NCBI RefSeq assembly: GCF_020687165.1
Contig: NZ_JAJEQC010000004.1
DNA: 64,000 bases
From: Hominenteromicrobium mulieris
GTDB taxonomy: Bacteria > Bacillota > Clostridia > Oscillospirales > Acutalibacteraceae
Direction: 5' to 3' (one strand)
How positions within the stretch are numbered: the first letter of the stretch is position 1; the number at the start of each line of letters is the position of its first letter. Position numbers and translations under genes: made by a program. The notes beneath the pieces are model-generated. The model was not told the DNA's origin and ran no database searches. It worked only from the letters and a program-made list of their open reading frames with translations. This document shows positions 7,858-17,618 of this stretch, in pieces.

Positions 7858-8547
7858 TTATAGTTCGGTCAAAACACCACCGTTGAATCCATATATATTT
7901 TCCTTTTTGTATCCGTATAAAGACCCAGGCAAACTGATATGCGGTTCAAAAGTGAACGCTTCGACAGCGGACAGTTTTTCCGTGTTTCCTTTTTCAATGT
8001 AGATACGGTGTTTTTTATCCTTAACTATGGAATGACCCAAATTTCCAAGAAAATCAAGGTTGACGTACCCACGAGCTTTAATCTGATCGTTTATGTAGTA
8101 GAACAGCGCCTCAAAATTAGTGTTCTCATTCACGAAACCAAGCATAGCTTCATGCAGATAGACTTCCATTTTAAGACCATTTCGCCATTCATCATTCTGT
8201 ATTTGCTCTACGTCTTTGACGATCTTACCGTTTTCTACAATCAGAGTTCTTGCGTAATCGCCCCAAATGCAGTTGCTCTGTGGACTTAAATCTATTGTAA
8301 TAATATCGTTTGGCTCAATTATGTGGTCATCTGTTTTATACTCACGACCGGATACGGATACAGTAGTCTTATCACCGGCGAAAACAAAAGCGCCTACATC
8401 CCAATACCAAAAGGAATCCGCACCGTGGGAGAGCATATATTCCTCACATAGTTTACGAAGCTCAATGAGCGTCATGCCGGGCACGATAACTTTTGAAGCA
8501 TGTTCAATAGTGGCTCGGTTCAAGTTTTGCATTTCATGAATAGTCAT
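7858..8547 (-). CDS. M24-family metallopeptidase homologue
   Basis: A 229-residue protein of the M24 fold (methionine aminopeptidase / Xaa-Pro peptidase). Metal-ligand positions are visible in order: Asp in TIDLSP (near 85), Asp in WGDYARTL (near 95), His in LGHSI (near 169), Glu in FTFEPHI (near 193) and a final Glu near 210. It lacks the N-terminal creatinase-like domain of prolidases, so it is a single-domain form. Substrate is not predictable. It stands alone between toxin-like remnants and an ABC transporter. Confidence 0.75.
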   Translation of the reverse strand: MTIHEMQNLNRATIEHASKVIVPGMTLIELRKLCEEYMLSHGADSFWYWDVGAFVFAGDKTTVSVSGREYKTDDHIIEPNDIITIDLSPQSNCIWGDYARTLIVENGKIVKDVEQIQNDEWRNGLKMEVYLHEAMLGFVNENTNFEALFYYINDQIKARGYVNLDFLGNLGHSIVKDKKHRIYIEKGNTEKLSAVEAFTFEPHISLPGSLYGYKKENIYGFNGGVLTEL

Positions 8548-8572
8548 GTTTTCCTCCCAAAATCCAGTGTCG

Positions 8573-10408
8573 CTATTTGTTCAGCATTTCAATTAATTCA
8601 TATTTCAGACTTCGGTTCACCAAAATCACGGATAATCCCGCCGTCAATACTGTCATCGCTGCAGGAATGACGACTTCCAAAACGCCCGTGTTCTCTGCGT
8701 CTTCTGTCTCCACCGCATTTTCGTCGCGCGCCCAAAGGCTGTATTCCGTGCTGAATGTGTGCTCGTTCTGCCCGGTTAAATCGAGCGTCTGCACTTTGTC
8801 AAACAGCACCGTACTCGCGACCGTGCCCAAAATCACCGCCACAGCGCTCAAGACCACCACGCCCGAGGCAAGCGACACGCGGCACTGATTTTTGCTCATA
8901 CCCAAACTCCGCTCAATTGCCGTGCGCTTCTTCTGCTTTACGATGAAGAAATAGAGCAGCAACACCAAAATCGCCAGTGCCGAAAGCAGTCCTGCCGCGA
9001 ACAGAATGATCGCCACGTACCGCATATTGAGTAAACCGCCGATGATCTGGCTGTACCCATTGTCGTCAAACGTGATCTCCAAATTTTCCCGAACCTCCGC
9101 CGGAACATTTCGGTTATACGCTGCCATGTAGTCGTCGATCGTGCCGTTTGGGATTTGGAAGGAGGTCGTTGCGCGCTGCATCGGCCCGTTGTCTACGATA
9201 TTGCCGGCAAAATCTGCCTTGACCGAATTTGCGGGAATGAGGAACAAATTCAGCGCCATTTCGATGGAGCCCGCCGGTTTTCCGTATGTGCCCACACTGT
9301 AATACGTGCCGATGATCTCATACTTTGCCGTCCAAAACGGCGTGTATGCCCGGTTCTGTGCGTTTAAAAGCGAAAACGTGCGCAGGCCACTACCGTCGCC
9401 GAACGTCCTATGCGGCGAGTCTTTTTCGTTCACGCCGTAAAGCGGCAGCTCCACTTTATCGCCGATGGAAAGCCCGTTTTTCCGCGCGAATTCTTCGGAA
9501 ACAAGACATACCGCCGCACCGTTTTCGAGGTCTTCCGCGGAAAACGTCCGCCCCTCCCGCACATACACCGTGCGGTCGTGAAAGCTCGGCAGCAGCGCCG
9601 TATCTGTAACCGGCAAAACGGGCGCGGTCGTGTCCCACATGGAAAGCGCCTTTGAAAGCTCCAGCCAATATTGCCCGCGCTCGGTCTCGTAAAAGCCTGC
9701 CGTCACTTCGTCAAATGTCCGTGCCTGCATATCGCTTTCAAGCAAATTTCCGCCTGCGTCGCACTGTGTGGAGCGCTCCGCCGCGATCAGTGCGTATTCA
9801 ATGGAGCTTTTCGCGTTTTCGTGGTGATTGACGATCACATTTGTATACGCCACATATGTTTTCCCTGCCTCCAGTGGCGCGGGATTTTCCGTCCAGTGGT
9901 CGCAAACGTAAATTTCGTATTCATTGTTCTGATTTTCCGCTTCCGGGTACAAAAATCGCTGCACATACACTTTTATGGGGTGATCCGGCACCACCGTTTC
10001 GGCAGGCGTGAATTCGACCACCGGGTAAAACAGCGCCGTGCCGCCGTCGCGCACCGCAAACCCCTGCAAATCCGCAAGGTAATACGGGCGTTTTTCAGGC
10101 GCTTTCAAATAATTCGCGCCGTCAAAATCCAGAACATCGGCAGAGATCACCGAATCATACACGGGTTCGGCTTCGCTATAATACGCCCCATCGGCGGCAT
10201 TCCACCCCGTGCGCATCTGCGTGCGGTTCGGCTTTTGCTCTACCGTGCCAAGCGTTGTGAATTGCTTTTCCACAGCATCTATTTGCGCCTGTGTCTGTGC
10301 CCACAAATTCGCCCCCAACACCAAAAGCGCCGTGGCGGCGGTCATCAGGAGGAAGAACAGCACAGCTTTTACAGGCGTGCGAAGCAGCTGTTTGAGGCTC
10401 TTTAACAT
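8573..10408 (-). CDS. FtsX/MacB-type ABC transporter permease (large)
   Basis: A 611-residue permease of the FtsX/MacB type. One N-terminal membrane helix (AVLFFLLMTAATALLVLGANL) is followed by a large extracellular region of about 420 residues, then three C-terminal helices (near 463-490, 515-535 and 580-600). It overlaps the ATPase gene by several bases and is the last gene of a three-gene operon. Such systems act as mechanotransmitters or export peptides and antibiotics; the substrate cannot be told here. Confidence 0.85.
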   Translation of the reverse strand: MLKSLKQLLRTPVKAVLFFLLMTAATALLVLGANLWAQTQAQIDAVEKQFTTLGTVEQKPNRTQMRTGWNAADGAYYSEAEPVYDSVISADVLDFDGANYLKAPEKRPYYLADLQGFAVRDGGTALFYPVVEFTPAETVVPDHPIKVYVQRFLYPEAENQNNEYEIYVCDHWTENPAPLEAGKTYVAYTNVIVNHHENAKSSIEYALIAAERSTQCDAGGNLLESDMQARTFDEVTAGFYETERGQYWLELSKALSMWDTTAPVLPVTDTALLPSFHDRTVYVREGRTFSAEDLENGAAVCLVSEEFARKNGLSIGDKVELPLYGVNEKDSPHRTFGDGSGLRTFSLLNAQNRAYTPFWTAKYEIIGTYYSVGTYGKPAGSIEMALNLFLIPANSVKADFAGNIVDNGPMQRATTSFQIPNGTIDDYMAAYNRNVPAEVRENLEITFDDNGYSQIIGGLLNMRYVAIILFAAGLLSALAILVLLLYFFIVKQKKRTAIERSLGMSKNQCRVSLASGVVVLSAVAVILGTVASTVLFDKVQTLDLTGQNEHTFSTEYSLWARDENAVETEDAENTGVLEVVIPAAMTVLTAGLSVILVNRSLKYELIEMLNK

Positions 10409-11073
10409 TCTACTGCCAGCCTTCCGTCCTGCATTTTGTAGACGATGTCCGCCTGCGCTGCGATGCCCGGGTCGTGCGTGACGACAATCACGCAGTAATT
10501 TTCATCCTGCACGAGTTTTTTGAGCAAGTCAATAACGATCTTGCCGTTCTCCGTGTCGAGGTTGCCTGTCGGCTCATCTGCAAGGATGACTTTTGCGTCG
10601 GATGCCAGTGCCCGTGCGATGGCGACGCGCTGCTGCTGACCGCCGGAGAGCATCGCCGGCAGCTTTCTCGGGTCAACATCGCCGAGGCCGACCGAATTTA
10701 AAAGCTCTTTGGCTTTGATTTTCGCCTCTTTCGTCGGCTTTTTTGAAATTTGCATCGGGTACATCACATTTTCGAGTATGTTTAATGTCGGGAATAAGTT
10801 GAAAGATTGGTAGATCACCGTCACATTTTCGCGTCTGTGCCGCTCGCTGCCGATTTCTTTCAGCGTTTTTCCGTTCGCAATGATCTCGCCATCGCTCGGC
10901 GTACCGAGTCCCGCCAGCATGGAAAGCAGCGTCGTTTTGCCGCTGCCGGACTGCCCGACGATGGCATAAAATTTTCCCGCCTCAAACGTGCAGGAGACGT
11001 TTTTCAACGCCTGCACCTTCTGGTATTTGCTCTGGTAGGTGTAGCTCACATTTTCCGCCGCTAAAACAGCCAT
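10402..11073 (-). CDS. ABC transporter ATP-binding protein (MacB/LolD type)
   Basis: A 223-residue ATPase with Walker A GQSGSGKT (near residue 37), Q-loop, signature LSGGQQQR (near 143) and Walker B VILADEPTGN (near 162-171). The ATG at 11073 fits the AAAGGCGG ribosome site better than the in-frame GTG 6 bases upstream. It lies between two permease genes (8573-10408 and 11091-12311) on the same strand with tiny gaps, so the three form one exporter operon. Confidence 0.9.
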   Translation of the reverse strand: MAVLAAENVSYTYQSKYQKVQALKNVSCTFEAGKFYAIVGQSGSGKTTLLSMLAGLGTPSDGEIIANGKTLKEIGSERHRRENVTVIYQSFNLFPTLNILENVMYPMQISKKPTKEAKIKAKELLNSVGLGDVDPRKLPAMLSGGQQQRVAIARALASDAKVILADEPTGNLDTENGKIVIDLLKKLVQDENYCVIVVTHDPGIAAQADIVYKMQDGRLAVEC

Positions 11074-11090
11074 ATTCACGCCGCCTTTCG

Positions 11091-12311
11091 TTAATCGATT
11101 TTTGTCAAAAGCTCCAGTGCGTCAAAACGCAGGAGCAAAATGAGCGCCAGCAAAACGCCCACGCACGAGGACGCAAGGTACAGCCCGCAGATCGTCAGAA
11201 TCTGCCCGAGCGCAAGCCCCGCCGTGCAAAGCAATATGGGCACCGCCACCGCGCAGCCGCACACATTTGCGATGAGCATACCGAAAAAGCACGCGCACCC
11301 GCTTAAAATCTTCGGCCGCCCAAGCGAAAGCGAGATCGCCATGTCCCGCCGCGTGCTGCGCAGCAAGAGGAACGTCACCAGCGTGACGAGCACAATGACG
11401 AGCGCGAAAAACGGCGCCAAAAACCACCGCAGCACCTTCAAATTCTGCTCCAACTTTTCCGCCGTTTCAATGAAAAGCTGGTCGTCCACCACAAGCGTGT
11501 CGCCGTGGCGCTCATCAAGCGCGTTCGGGTCGGGCTTTGCAAATCCTGCGCCGCGCATGGCATCTTTAAAATCGTTCAGTTTCATCGGGTCGCGCAGCGC
11601 ACAACGGAACGAGCTGTAATAAAATCGCAGATTATTTTCCTTAACGACCGTTTGCAGCCACGGCACAGAGACGATCATGCTGCACGGCACCGCGCTGCCC
11701 GAGGCGCTGTCCGCGTACACGCCGATGATCTTTACGCCCTGCATGCCGAGGTGCTCGTACCGCAGCGAAAAGCCGTCGTCGTTGTAGCGCGTCACGTAAA
11801 ACGGCATCGAGAGCGTGTCGCCCGAATTCAACCCGTACTGCGCCGCGTAGCTTTGGCTCACCACGCACAGCGGCTCCGCGCGCTCCAAAAACGAGAGGTC
11901 ATACCCGTTTTCAAACGCGATGTTCTCCTCCGTCACGCCGACGAGCGCCGAAAGCCCGCTCACCGCCGTCACGGACGTGTCCGCGCCCTGCACGTCCTCC
12001 GCGCGGTACTGCTCCTGAAAATTCGCGCACGCCGAGGCCGTGTACACCGCGTCTTTGATGTCCGCCTTCATGAGGTTCGCAAAGTGATTTTCGTCGATCT
12101 CGAACCCCACGGTGCGCGCACCGCTGCGGTTGACCACCTGCGCCGTCACCGGGATGACCTGCGCCAGATTTTCCTCCGCGCTCTCCGCCGTCTGGATGCT
12201 GCCGAGGTAAAACGACATGCAGCATACAAGCAGCGCCGCAATACAAACAGAAAGCGCCGTCCGCCCGCGGTTGCGCAAAACAATGTAGTTCATTTCTTTC
12301 AAAATCACCAT
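11091..12311 (-). CDS. FtsX-like ABC transporter permease
   Basis: A 406-residue permease with the FtsX layout: one N-terminal helix (TALSVCIAALLVCCMSFYLG), a periplasmic-type domain of about 220 residues, and three C-terminal helices (near 291-316, 341-362, 370-393). It is the first gene of the exporter operon, 11 bases upstream of the ATPase. High GC, unlike the AT-rich remnants to its left. Confidence 0.83.
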   Translation of the reverse strand: MVILKEMNYIVLRNRGRTALSVCIAALLVCCMSFYLGSIQTAESAEENLAQVIPVTAQVVNRSGARTVGFEIDENHFANLMKADIKDAVYTASACANFQEQYRAEDVQGADTSVTAVSGLSALVGVTEENIAFENGYDLSFLERAEPLCVVSQSYAAQYGLNSGDTLSMPFYVTRYNDDGFSLRYEHLGMQGVKIIGVYADSASGSAVPCSMIVSVPWLQTVVKENNLRFYYSSFRCALRDPMKLNDFKDAMRGAGFAKPDPNALDERHGDTLVVDDQLFIETAEKLEQNLKVLRWFLAPFFALVIVLVTLVTFLLLRSTRRDMAISLSLGRPKILSGCACFFGMLIANVCGCAVAVPILLCTAGLALGQILTICGLYLASSCVGVLLALILLLRFDALELLTKID

Positions 12312-12315
12312 ATAT

Positions 12316-12569
12316 ATTTCTCCATATCATAAACTAAAGGAAAAGTTGAAAACCATTCCGAATTTTTCTGATATCGTAATCCCATCACAAAACGCGTTAC
12401 CTTTAAAGTCAAATGACACTCTGGCCAAACCTTAAATTTCAAAATTTTTCATATGGTTAACTTGCTGTTAAAATATCATATTAACGGAAACAAGTCAATA
12501 CATTTATCATGAAACGACAAAAAAGCGCTTATTTGGGTTGATTTATTGGCAAATTTGATTTTTTAAAAA
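12316..12569. other. AT-rich gap with a possible IS-end remnant
   Basis: About 70 bp (12330-12400) resemble 17160-17230 by eye, starting with the shared TAAACTAAA and continuing with related AAAACC and CACAAAAC blocks. The second copy carries promoter-like and start-codon-like sequence, so both may be ends of an insertion sequence. The rest is AT-rich with no gene. Confidence 0.3.
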
Positions 12570-12606
12570 CAAAAAAAGACAAGCGTTTTTAACGCTGGTC
12601 TTTCTT
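12570..12606. terminator. Intrinsic terminator
   Basis: AAAGACAAGCG pairs with CGCTGGTCTTT around TTTTTAA, with T/A runs on both sides. It lies downstream of the LytTR regulator remnant and can end minus-strand transcription. Confidence 0.7.
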
Positions 12607-12655
12607 TGCTTAAACTTCAATATCTATTAATTGAACCTATGTTAAATTTCAATTA

Positions 12656-13077
12656 TCACATAAAATTTTCTTTTCTCATCTTCATAAAACGCGTGAAAGC
12701 TTCCGTCTTTTTAGCGAACGACCCTTTATTTTTTCTTCTTTCAACACAAATGATCTCGTCGGCGCGAAGCTTTAGACCACCGTCCACTGTACACACATGA
12801 ATATATACAGTTTCCATATGAAGCTGCTTTAGCGCCGCCGACAAGCTGCGGCAAAATCTGTTTTCGTCAATAGGTTTGGATAAATACCGATAAACATGGA
12901 AATCCATTGCTTCATCGAGATAATCGGGGAATGAAGTGATAATAATGATCTTAACATACACGTTTTTTTGCATCAATTCCGCACCGACGTGAATCCCACT
13001 TCGCCCCGGCATTTCGACATCCAAAAAAGCAATATCAGGTGTGATTCCCGAATAGATCAGCTCCTTAAAAACTAATG
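12656..13077 (-). pseudogene. LytTR-type response regulator missing its N-terminus
   Basis: The open frame encodes the second half of a receiver domain, from PDIAFLDVEMPGRSG (phosphoacceptor Asp in FLDVEMP), then IIIITSFPDYLDEAMDF and the conserved Lys in YLSKPI. A short LytTR-like DNA-binding start follows, ending after KNKGSFAKKTEAF. The first about 45 receiver residues are missing: the frame runs backwards into the 3' end of the membrane-protein gene at 13087. The C-terminal domain is also short. It appears to be a relic after a deletion that joined two loci near 13080. Confidence 0.65.
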
Positions 13078-13086
13078 ATAATATAG

Positions 13087-14103
13087 TTATTGTTTCTCTT
13101 TCTTAACCGATTTATTTCTTACCAATCTTTCTATCAAAATAAATATAACGCCTAAAAATATACCGAACCCAACAATTACAAGAGTCATCGCTTGCATTTT
13201 TCCCGCATATTGAAGTAGCTCTGTTGATTCCCTACTCGATTTTGCCAGTATGTTCAATGCGGAAAAAAGCTCTCCAAACTCCCGCATATAATAGGCGACG
13301 TCCGTAATGCGGTATTGCGGCAGGAGAGAGGACGGCAGGGCGATGTGCAGCAGGATAAGCGGCACGGCGAGCAGGGCGAGAATACCTAAAACGCCGTGGA
13401 AAATGAGCTTTGCACGGTTCTCTTTCGCTCTGCGCGAGAGGATAAAGGAGTAGATCCACAAAATCAGCACGAAAAGCGAGAGCGAAAGCAATGCGGCCAA
13501 AAGCGGCAGCTGCGAAAGAAAGCTTTTAACGTCTGAAAGACTGTAAAAGCTGCCGGCGTTTTCATTTGCAAGCTCCGTCACGGGTAAAATTGTGCTTTTC
13601 GCGCGGTCTGCCATAAACGGCTGCGGGGTGTCCGTCACGTTAAACAGCAATGCGTTTTCGGCTTCTGCGGTCGGTGTGAGGGCGCCTGGAAGCTGCGGGA
13701 TGCCCTCCGGGAATACGGCAAGCCATGTGTCGTCCCGGTTCTCCAAATCGGATTTGATTGAAATTTCGTCGCCGCTGCGCAGGGGCTTTGAAGCGTAACG
13801 GACATAGCTGCCGAAAAACTTCAAATCAAGCTGATTTTCGCCTACGGAATAATTATTGATTTCTTCTTCATAAATGCGCGTGCCGGTCTCCCAGCCGGTG
13901 CCTTCTCTCGGGCGGTAGAGGTGCATGCCCGTATCGTCGAAGAAAAGGGAGTCGAGCGCGATGTGCGGGGAAAGTTCGCTTTCGTCCGCTTGCGTGAGCA
14001 CCACTTCCGGGATCATGAGCTGCTCAATGCGCACGGAAAGCATCGTGCAGAAAACGAGGCCCCATAAGATCAAAACAAAAATGCAGAGAACGCGGCGTTT
14101 CAT
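13087..14103 (-). CDS. Membrane protein linked to the sugar ABC operon
   Basis: A 338-residue protein with an N-terminal signal anchor (VLCIFVLILWGLVFCTML), an extracellular part of about 170 residues, and three later helices near 198-222, 233-257 and 303-325. It starts 2 bases after the end of the second permease gene, so it belongs to the sugar transporter operon. Family not recognised. Its 3' end lies at the deletion joint with the regulator remnant, so the natural C-terminus may differ. Confidence 0.6.
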   Translation of the reverse strand: MKRRVLCIFVLILWGLVFCTMLSVRIEQLMIPEVVLTQADESELSPHIALDSLFFDDTGMHLYRPREGTGWETGTRIYEEEINNYSVGENQLDLKFFGSYVRYASKPLRSGDEISIKSDLENRDDTWLAVFPEGIPQLPGALTPTAEAENALLFNVTDTPQPFMADRAKSTILPVTELANENAGSFYSLSDVKSFLSQLPLLAALLSLSLFVLILWIYSFILSRRAKENRAKLIFHGVLGILALLAVPLILLHIALPSSLLPQYRITDVAYYMREFGELFSALNILAKSSRESTELLQYAGKMQAMTLVIVGFGIFLGVIFILIERLVRNKSVKKEKQ

Positions 14104-14104
14104 A

Positions 14105-14869
14105 TCACTTCACCTCCGCTAAAACGATGCCTTCCACAAGCTCGCGGTTGAAGAAGGTGAAGAGGAACAGCGCGGGCAGCACGACCAGAATGCAGCAGAC
14201 GAGCTGCACGGAGGTCTCGCTCGGCGGTGTATAGGCGAGCGCCACCGAGACGGGGTACTGCTCGGCTTCTTTCAAAAACGCGATGGGCTGCTCCACCATG
14301 TTCCATGCGTCGAGGAAGGAGAGCAGCAAAACGCACACAAGGCCGCTTTTGTTCATCGGCGAGACGACGTAAAGCAACATGCGCAGCACGCCGCAGCCGT
14401 CCAGCATGGCGGCATCCAGAACGGTGTCCGGCACCGATTTAAAGCTTTGCGTTAAAATAAACGTGCCGAGCGGCACGATAATAGACGGTAAGATCAGCGC
14501 TGCGTAGGTATTCAGCAGGTTCATGTAGCCCAGCATGATGAAATCGGGCACGAGCGTGACCTGCACAGGCAGCGTCATGAGGATCATTAAGAGGAAGAAA
14601 AGGAAGTTGCGGCCCGGGAACTTATACTTTGCAAACCCGAACCCGGCAAAAACGGAGATCAAAAGCTGCCCCGCGGCGATGCACACGGCCATGCCGATGC
14701 TTTTCCAAAAGCGGAAAAGATATTTTGGGGAAGCCAGAAAAACGTCATAATAATACTGGAACGTAACGCCGCCAGGCGACAGAAAACTGCGCACGAACAC
14801 GTACAAAAACGGCGCAGCGGATAACACCACGACCAAAGCGGCAAACAGCCCGGAGAAAAACCGTTTCAC
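14105..14869 (-). CDS. Carbohydrate ABC transporter permease (MalG type)
   Basis: A 254-residue inner-membrane permease with about six helices and the EAA-loop motif (DAAMLDGCGVLRMLLYVVSP near residues 158-177) that contacts the ATPase. It starts at GTG overlapping the stop of the upstream permease (GTGA). No ATPase gene is present in the operon; this importer class commonly uses a shared MsmK-like ATPase encoded elsewhere. Confidence 0.88.
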   Translation of the reverse strand: MKRFFSGLFAALVVVLSAAPFLYVFVRSFLSPGGVTFQYYYDVFLASPKYLFRFWKSIGMAVCIAAGQLLISVFAGFGFAKYKFPGRNFLFFLLMILMTLPVQVTLVPDFIMLGYMNLLNTYAALILPSIIVPLGTFILTQSFKSVPDTVLDAAMLDGCGVLRMLLYVVSPMNKSGLVCVLLLSFLDAWNMVEQPIAFLKEAEQYPVSVALAYTPPSETSVQLVCCILVVLPALFLFTFFNRELVEGIVLAEVK

Positions 14870-15720
14870 TCGCGGAACGCCTCCTTTCGGCTGACAAACG
14901 CATAGAATAAGCCAAAGAATACGATAATGACGATCAACAATAAGACCGAAGCCACGGAGAGCTTCTGGTAATTGAGGTTGCTGAAGCAGTTGTTGATGAA
15001 ATGCTGGAGCATGTAAAGCTCATCCACGGGGTGCTCGCCGCCGATAAGAAAGATCTCGCGGAAGCACTTAAATGCGTTGATGACGGAGAAAATCAGGGCG
15101 AAAAACACGGAATACCACATTTGCGGCGTGGTGATGTAGCGGAACTTCTGAAACGCCGAAGCGCCGTCGAGATCGGCGGATTCGTACTGCTCCGCGGGGA
15201 CGGTGACGAGCCCTGCGAGCAGCAGAATAACGCTGTACCCCGTGTTTTTCCAGAGGTACATGAGGATCATGACCCAGAACGCGTATTTGCCGTTCAGCCA
15301 CTCGACGATGGGCAGGTTTAACGCGGCAAACAAGCCGTTTACAGCGCCCTTTTCGCCGAAAAGCAGATCGATGAGCAAGACTGTACCGGCGACGGGCATG
15401 ATATACGGAAACAAAAAGACAGATTTTAATAGCTTATGCTTGCCCGCCTGCTTTTGCATGAGGAGTGCCAAAAGATAGGAGAGCAGCATGATGAGCGGCA
15501 GCCCTATGGCTAAAAATTTCATCGTGTTGAAAAACGCCAGACGGAAAAGGTCGTTTTGGAACATCTTCGTATAATGCTCCATGCCGACGAACATGCCGGC
15601 GGCGCCGTAGCCTTGCGTAAACGAATAGCGCAGCACAATACCAAACGGGATGAGCGTGAACACAAGGCAGCCGATCATCACCGGGGCGATCAGGATATAT
15701 CCGTGAAAAGCTTTTCTCAT
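14866..15720 (-). CDS. Carbohydrate ABC transporter permease (MalF/UgpA type)
   Basis: A 284-residue permease with six predicted helices and the EAA-loop motif ESADLDGASAFQKFRYITTP near residues 189-208. It is translationally coupled to the MalG-type permease downstream. Between it and the binding-protein gene upstream lie only the last codons of another binding protein (15739-15810), a sign of deletion within this operon. Confidence 0.88.
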   Translation of the reverse strand: MRKAFHGYILIAPVMIGCLVFTLIPFGIVLRYSFTQGYGAAGMFVGMEHYTKMFQNDLFRLAFFNTMKFLAIGLPLIMLLSYLLALLMQKQAGKHKLLKSVFLFPYIMPVAGTVLLIDLLFGEKGAVNGLFAALNLPIVEWLNGKYAFWVMILMYLWKNTGYSVILLLAGLVTVPAEQYESADLDGASAFQKFRYITTPQMWYSVFFALIFSVINAFKCFREIFLIGGEHPVDELYMLQHFINNCFSNLNYQKLSVASVLLLIVIIVFFGLFYAFVSRKEAFRE

Positions 15721-15738
15721 AAGGCACCGCCTTTTATT

Positions 15739-15810
15739 TTATTCCTGCACCCACTGCTCCATGGTCTTGTACCATTCGGCAATGATGGGCGCGAGGTCGG
15801 CATTACTATA
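15739..15810 (-). pseudogene. Last codons of a second solute-binding protein
   Basis: About 22 codons ending ADLAPIIAEWYKTMEQWVQE and a stop stand between the frameshifted binding-protein gene and the permeases. The style is that of a type 1 sugar-binding protein C-terminus and it is not a continuation of the gene upstream. I infer deletion of most of a second binding-protein gene. Confidence 0.45.
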
Positions 15811-15857
15811 CTTTTCTAATCTTATAAACGAGTTTTGCATAAATTTTGTAAAACGCA

Positions 15858-17128
15858 TTATTCAGAGAGTCTGGTTTGCAGCGCTTCTATCACGCTGTGC
15901 GCAGCGGCAGCGCAATCCGGGTTTTCTTCCCACGTCAGGGTCGTGGCGGTATCGTAAATGGTGTAGTCCATCACGGAGTAGAACCGCACAGCGTTGACGC
16001 GGCTTTGCACGCTTTCAAGCAGTTCGGGCTGCAGATAGGCGTTTTTGTGCGTCAAGAAACTGTTTAGGTTGCCGAGCATCAAAAGCGTACCGCGCGCATC
16101 GTTCACGGTTTCCGTGTCGATTTGCGCTTCGTCGCTGAACAGCAGCTCGAAGAAGCGGAATACCTCATCGGCCTTTGGGCTGTTGCGATTGATGGCTGCG
16201 TAGGAGGTAATAAACGCGGTCACGCCCCTTCGGTGTTCGGAATGGCAAGGGCGTTCACGGTGTCTTGATTCTGTGCGTAATACGCCATGCCTTCATCGGT
16301 CTGCGCATAGGATCCGCTTTGGATCAGTGCGGTCTCCTCGTCAAAGCTTTCCGACGCAGGCATGGCAAGAAGATCTTCAAACTGCGCGGTGAGGTTTTCC
16401 TCGGTGAGAATTGTTTTTTCGGTGGCGTAATCTGCAATACGAGGAATTCCGGCGCCGCACCAAGTGTAGAGATTGTTGCGCACAACTTTCAGAACGGCCG
16501 TGTCATCACAGTTTACAAGCTCGTCCCATGTTTTGGGGGTGAAATCGGGGTCGGCAAGCTGTGCTTTATCGAGGAGAAAAACGCTTGCGTAGTACGTGAT
16601 AGGCAGCACGACCTGTCCTTCGTCGGTTTTTCCGGTATCGAAAACAGAGGCAAAGTGGTCTTCGGAGCAGAGGTATTCGCTTTCTTTTATATAATCGTCA
16701 AGCGGCAGAAAAGCGCCGGCCTGCATGGTGCGCTGCACATCCGGGAACAACGTGGCCGGGTGACCTTCACCATTGAAAGTCATGTTTGAGGTCGGGGAAG
16801 AAAGCAGATAGCCGTCCGGCCCGCCACCTGCCATGATCTCCACGCGCAAGGAGGAGATCTGCGTTTCGCGCTCCTGCGTATCCTCGGAGAGGACGAAAAA
16901 CTCAACATTCAAATCGCCGTAGATTTCTTTTGCAAGCCGCGTTATGCCGTTTTCGTGCGTAAATTCCTGCTCATCCGTCACGATCACCGCTTTTTCGCTC
17001 GATTTGCTCGCGGTGCTGTCCGTTGAAGCCGAAGCGGAAGACGTAGCCGAAGGCGCCGCGCCGCCGCAGCCGCAGACCGCCTGCGTGAGCAGCATGGCAG
17101 ACAAAAGAATGGCAAATTTGCGTTTCAT
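15858..17128 (-). pseudogene. Sugar ABC transporter solute-binding protein, frameshifted
   Basis: Lipoprotein-type binding protein. The signal peptide ends in a lipobox-like AVCGCGG near residues 17-23, followed by a Ser/Thr/Ala linker. The frame breaks at about 16221-16226, where a run of four G should be five: the first part ends NTEGA-stop, and the next frame continues VTAFITSYAAINRNSPKA to the natural end. Restoring one G gives one protein of about 422 residues, normal for the family. It may be true decay or a homopolymer error. It is the first gene of the sugar transport operon. Confidence 0.75.
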
Positions 17129-17511
17129 AGATTTTCCTCCTCTAAATTCGTGACGTATTGTAAACTAAAATGAAAATTGAGAACCACTCAGACCCTCTGG
17201 TATAATGGTTTCACCACAAAACACATATCTCCCAAAAAAGAGGGTTCTCATGATGAAATCATACCATATTTAGTGTCCAAAATGCAACAAAAATCATTCA
17301 TTTTATCGTTACGGCAAAAATCCTGATGGGTATTAGAAGTATCTCTGCAAGAGGGGCGGCTTTTAGCTTCATATTATCATTCTTCTTTAATTTTGTACGT
17401 ATTTTTTGCGCGAATTGATTATTTTGTTGATTTAGTCCATAATTAGCAAATTCAAATCAAGCTTTTTTGTAGGCCAAGCATTTTTAATGCTTTTAGAGAA
17501 AAATAAAAAAC
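17129..17511. other. Gap with a possible insertion-sequence end
   Basis: Near 17178-17250 a TTGAGA / TATAAT promoter-like pair (18-bp spacer) points rightwards to ATGATGAAATCATAC followed soon by a stop. TGAGAACC and GGTTCTCA form an 8-bp dyad around it. It resembles the start of a transposase gene with the rest deleted, and it is partly similar to 12330-12400. Nothing else is recognised. Confidence 0.35.
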
Positions 17512-17550
17512 AACGCTATGATGATTCATAAAAATCGCCATAGCGTTATT
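17512..17550. terminator. Hairpin, terminator-like
   Basis: AACGCTATG and CATAGCGTT form a 9-bp stem, followed on the plus strand by ATTTTA. No intact upstream gene is evident. Confidence 0.45.
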
Positions 17551-17618
17551 TTACTCTTATTAAAATTAAACTTTATAACACCTTTAATTAGCACATTTCT
17601 CAAAACAGTACATACCAG

